In this document: positions 32,273 to 34,022 of the stretch, piece after piece | Layout of the letters: each line of letters starts with the position of its first letter | Numbering within the stretch: the stretch's first letter is position 1 | Assembly (NCBI GenBank): GCA_910585805.1 | Contig: CAJUFB010000038.1 | Location: 1 to 34,022, forward strand | Direction: 5' to 3' | Origin: an uncultured Acetatifactor sp. | Lineage (GTDB): Bacteria; Bacillota; Clostridia; Lachnospirales; Lachnospiraceae | Length of the DNA: 34,022 bases | The notes under the pieces: model-generated | The model's input: the letters and a program-made list of their open reading frames with translations, nothing else | The model's database searches: none | Told to the model about the DNA's origin: nothing | Translations under genes and position numbers: made by a program

Positions 32273-32704
32273 ATGGGAGAAAAACTTACAAGAGAAACGG
32301 CGGAAATCATGGATGAAAGGTTCGGCTGCGATACTTTGCTGTCCCTTGCCACTGTGGAAGACGGAATTCCCTCAGTGCGGACTGTGAACAGCTATTATGA
32401 GGAGGGTGCATTTTATGTTATCACCTATGCCCTTTCCAATAAGATGAGGCAGATTGGGAAGGAGCCGACGGTAGCAGTCTGCGGCGAGTGGTTCACGGCC
32501 CATGGCATCGGAGAAAATATGGGGCATGTGAAAGCGGAAGGGAATGAGGAGATTATGTCGAAACTGCGGGCAGTGTTTGCCGAGTGGTATGATAACGGCC
32601 ATACAAATGAGGACGATCCGAATACCTGTCTCCTGCGTATCCGGCTTACGGATGGCGTACTGTTTCATCATGGGACAAGGTATGATATTGACTTTCGGGA
32701 TTAA
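32273..32704 (+). CDS. Pyridoxamine 5'-phosphate oxidase-like flavin split-barrel protein
   Basis: A 143-residue small flavoprotein-like protein: MDERFGCDTLLSLATVEDGIPSVRTVNSYYEEGAFYVITYALSNKMRQIGKEPTVAVCGEWF is the usual split-barrel start, with later DGVLFHHGTRYDIDF. Members bind FMN, F420 or haem; which one here is unknown. The ATG at 32273 has GGAGGAG 6 bases upstream, so the earlier GTG at 32252 is rejected. Its stop TAA (32702-32704) is the first three bases of a partial TAAGGAAGTG repeat. Confidence 0.85.
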   Translation: MGEKLTRETAEIMDERFGCDTLLSLATVEDGIPSVRTVNSYYEEGAFYVITYALSNKMRQIGKEPTVAVCGEWFTAHGIGENMGHVKAEGNEEIMSKLRAVFAEWYDNGHTNEDDPNTCLLRIRLTDGVLFHHGTRYDIDFRD

Positions 32705-32778
32705 GGAAGTGCTGCTCTAAGGAAGTGTCTGCAAATTGCAGGAACCGTTTCGCGTATCCTGTAATCAAAAGAAAAGAC
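32702..32778 (+). repeat. TAAGGAAGTGTC dispersed repeat, copy 4, with a partial copy in front
   Basis: A partial TAAGGAAGTG at 32702-32711 (overlapping a stop codon) and a full TAAGGAAGTGTCTGCA at 32718-32733. The latter continues AATTGCAGG (32734-32742), 15-nt loop, CCTGTAATC (32758-32766), the same hairpin as at 20130-20190. Confidence 0.7.
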
Positions 32779-32850
32779 TGTCTCCTGAGGAAACGTAAGC
32801 AGCTTTGTTCAGGGATATAAGCAGGGGTGAAAGGTTGAGGAGGAATTACA

Positions 32851-33918
32851 ATGAAATTCATGGAGATGACGGTCTGCCTTGATATGTATGGCTGCCCCAA
32901 TCGCTGTAAGCATTGTTGGCTGGGGGCAACGCCCAATGGAAATATGCCGGTTTCGGAATTGGAAGATACAGCAAGGCAATTCAGGCCTTACACAGATTGT
33001 CTGCAAATCTATGACTGGTACCGTGAACCTGATTACAGGGAGAATTATCGGGAGCTGTTTCAAATGTGCAATGAGCTTTCCGATCGGCCCATAGAACATT
33101 TTGAACTGGCAAGCTTCTGGAGGCTTGTCCGGGACGACGGATATACGAAATGGCTGTCTTCCCTTGGGCTGAAAAAAGTGCAGCTGACCCTGTTCGGGAG
33201 TGAGGAAACCACGGACTTTTACATAGGCAGAAAAGGGGCTTACAGGGAGATACTGGAAGCCATTGAAATCCTGATGGAAAATAAAATCTCGCCGCGCATT
33301 CAGGTTTTTGTCAATCGGAACAATATAGGGGAACTGGAACAGGTCGAAAGCTTGATAAAGCGGCTTGAACTGGAAGAGCGATGCAGGGAATTCGGAGGGG
33401 AATTTTCCTTTTTCCTGCACCAGGGCTCCTGCGACGGGGAAAATGAAAAGTGGTATGATGTGAGAGTTACGCCGGAGGATTTGGAGAAAATTCCTCCGTT
33501 GCTGGAAGCATATACTCTCAGGCATTTTGGGAAAAGGAATATTTCGGATGTATTCGGGAAAACGGAGCAGGCGCTTTATGAAGAATTGAGAAAAGATTCG
33601 TCCACATCAGGTTATGTGAGTGACAGTCCGGTTTTTTACATAGATAAGGATTTTAATGTATATCCGAACATTACAGCGCCTGCCCGGTACTGGTGTCTGG
33701 GCAATCTGAAAAAGGACGGAATTCAGACAGTGCTTGAAAATTATAAGGAAAGCAGAAGTATTGCTCAGCGGATACGCCTGACGGTTCCGCTCTGTGACAT
33801 TGTGAAAGTGCAGGGGGATAAGACAAGCCGGCGTCTGTTTAGCAGGGGTGATTATATTGAGTTCCTGCTGAACAGATTTGCAGGGAGGTGGATTGAGTCA
33901 GGTATCGTGTTCCGATAA
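32851..33918 (+). CDS. Radical SAM protein
   Basis: A 355-residue enzyme with the 4Fe-4S-binding CPNRCKHC motif (CxxxCxxC) close to the N-terminus (MTVCLDMYGCPNRCKHCW). A TIM-barrel region follows, with KVQLTLFGSEETTDFYIGRKGAYREILEAIE resembling the strand-loop stretches of anaerobic sulfatase-maturase/PqqE relatives. The C-terminal PVFYIDKDFNVYPNITAPARYWCLGNLKKDGIQTVL has SPASM-like layout but only one or two cysteines, so no auxiliary cluster is expected. Substrate unknown; no precursor peptide gene is visible beside it. AGGAGG lies 7 bases before the ATG. Confidence 0.85.
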   Translation: MKFMEMTVCLDMYGCPNRCKHCWLGATPNGNMPVSELEDTARQFRPYTDCLQIYDWYREPDYRENYRELFQMCNELSDRPIEHFELASFWRLVRDDGYTKWLSSLGLKKVQLTLFGSEETTDFYIGRKGAYREILEAIEILMENKISPRIQVFVNRNNIGELEQVESLIKRLELEERCREFGGEFSFFLHQGSCDGENEKWYDVRVTPEDLEKIPPLLEAYTLRHFGKRNISDVFGKTEQALYEELRKDSSTSGYVSDSPVFYIDKDFNVYPNITAPARYWCLGNLKKDGIQTVLENYKESRSIAQRIRLTVPLCDIVKVQGDKTSRRLFSRGDYIEFLLNRFAGRWIESGIVFR

Positions 33919-33967
33919 AGGCAGCGGTTTTATACGGCATAACGGAAAAGACGACAGGATACAAGCG

Positions 33968-34022
33968 TAAGGAAGTGTCTACAAATAACTGCTGCAAGTT
34001 TATGGCGATTTTTATTGTATTT
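33968..34022 (+). repeat. TAAGGAAGTGTC dispersed repeat, copy 5 (runs off the window)
   Basis: TAAGGAAGTGTCTACAAATAAC at 33968, continuing CTGCTGCAAGTTTATGGCGA and T-rich sequence, close to copy 3 at 23591. It is cut by the end of the window. Confidence 0.7.

Overview
The window is chromosomal DNA from a spore-forming, anaerobic-type Firmicute, most likely a Lachnospiraceae (Clostridia). The basis is protein character, AGGAGG-type ribosome binding sites, sigma-A promoters, spoVAD/spoVAE sporulation genes and a BirA/BioY biotin system. Gene order tsaC(ywlC)-rpiB-upp followed by the F-type ATP synthase operon resembles the Bacillus subtilis ywlC-ywlF-upp-atp neighbourhood. No rRNA, tRNA, CRISPR array or complete insertion sequence was found.

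Layout. 1-374: a palindromic repeat and the tsaC promoter. 375-3987: tsaC, rpiB, upp and a secreted SleB-type hydrolase. 4169-4648: a reverse-strand DUF402 gene with its own promoter. 4826-12738: a complete atp operon (atpZ-like, atpI, atpB, E, F, H, A, G, D, C) behind a strong promoter. It is preceded by five CATCGAAAG motifs and interrupted between atpG and atpD by a 20-bp-period tandem repeat. The c subunit carries the sodium-type ligand set. 12824-17720: four genes (unknown, PCCQHE-type methyltransferase, large anchored protein with a degenerate C39-like end, small membrane protein) ending at a bidirectional terminator. 17836-18417: reverse-strand bioY with two BirA-operator-like sites. 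18543-18784: an elaborate multi-hairpin element. 18957-24660: trpS, spoVAD, a zinc-ribbon protein, a small protein, ridA, an aroK-like kinase, spoVAE and a reverse-strand gene with a long structured leader. 25344-28696: cardiolipin synthase, argC and a Nudix hydrolase.

28.7-32.2 kb is an accessory, decaying region. An AT-rich, overlapping two-gene unit (ABC/AAA15-type ATPase plus TOPRIM-like protein) lies between a GNAT acetyltransferase remnant, a Nudix pseudogene with an internal deletion, and what looks like a Fic protein that has lost its catalytic domain in frame. The ATPase-TOPRIM pair resembles two-gene anti-phage modules of the PARIS / RloA-RloB / OLD type and is the best candidate here for an undescribed system. 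The window ends with a flavin split-barrel protein and a radical SAM protein.

Two families of short dispersed repeats run through the window. One is an AGACCGCCAG...CTGGCGGTCT palindrome (3 copies). The other begins TAAGGAAGTGTC (5 copies plus one partial), and in two places it supplies the stop codon of the preceding gene. Both were found by reading the sequence only; genome-wide counts were not possible.
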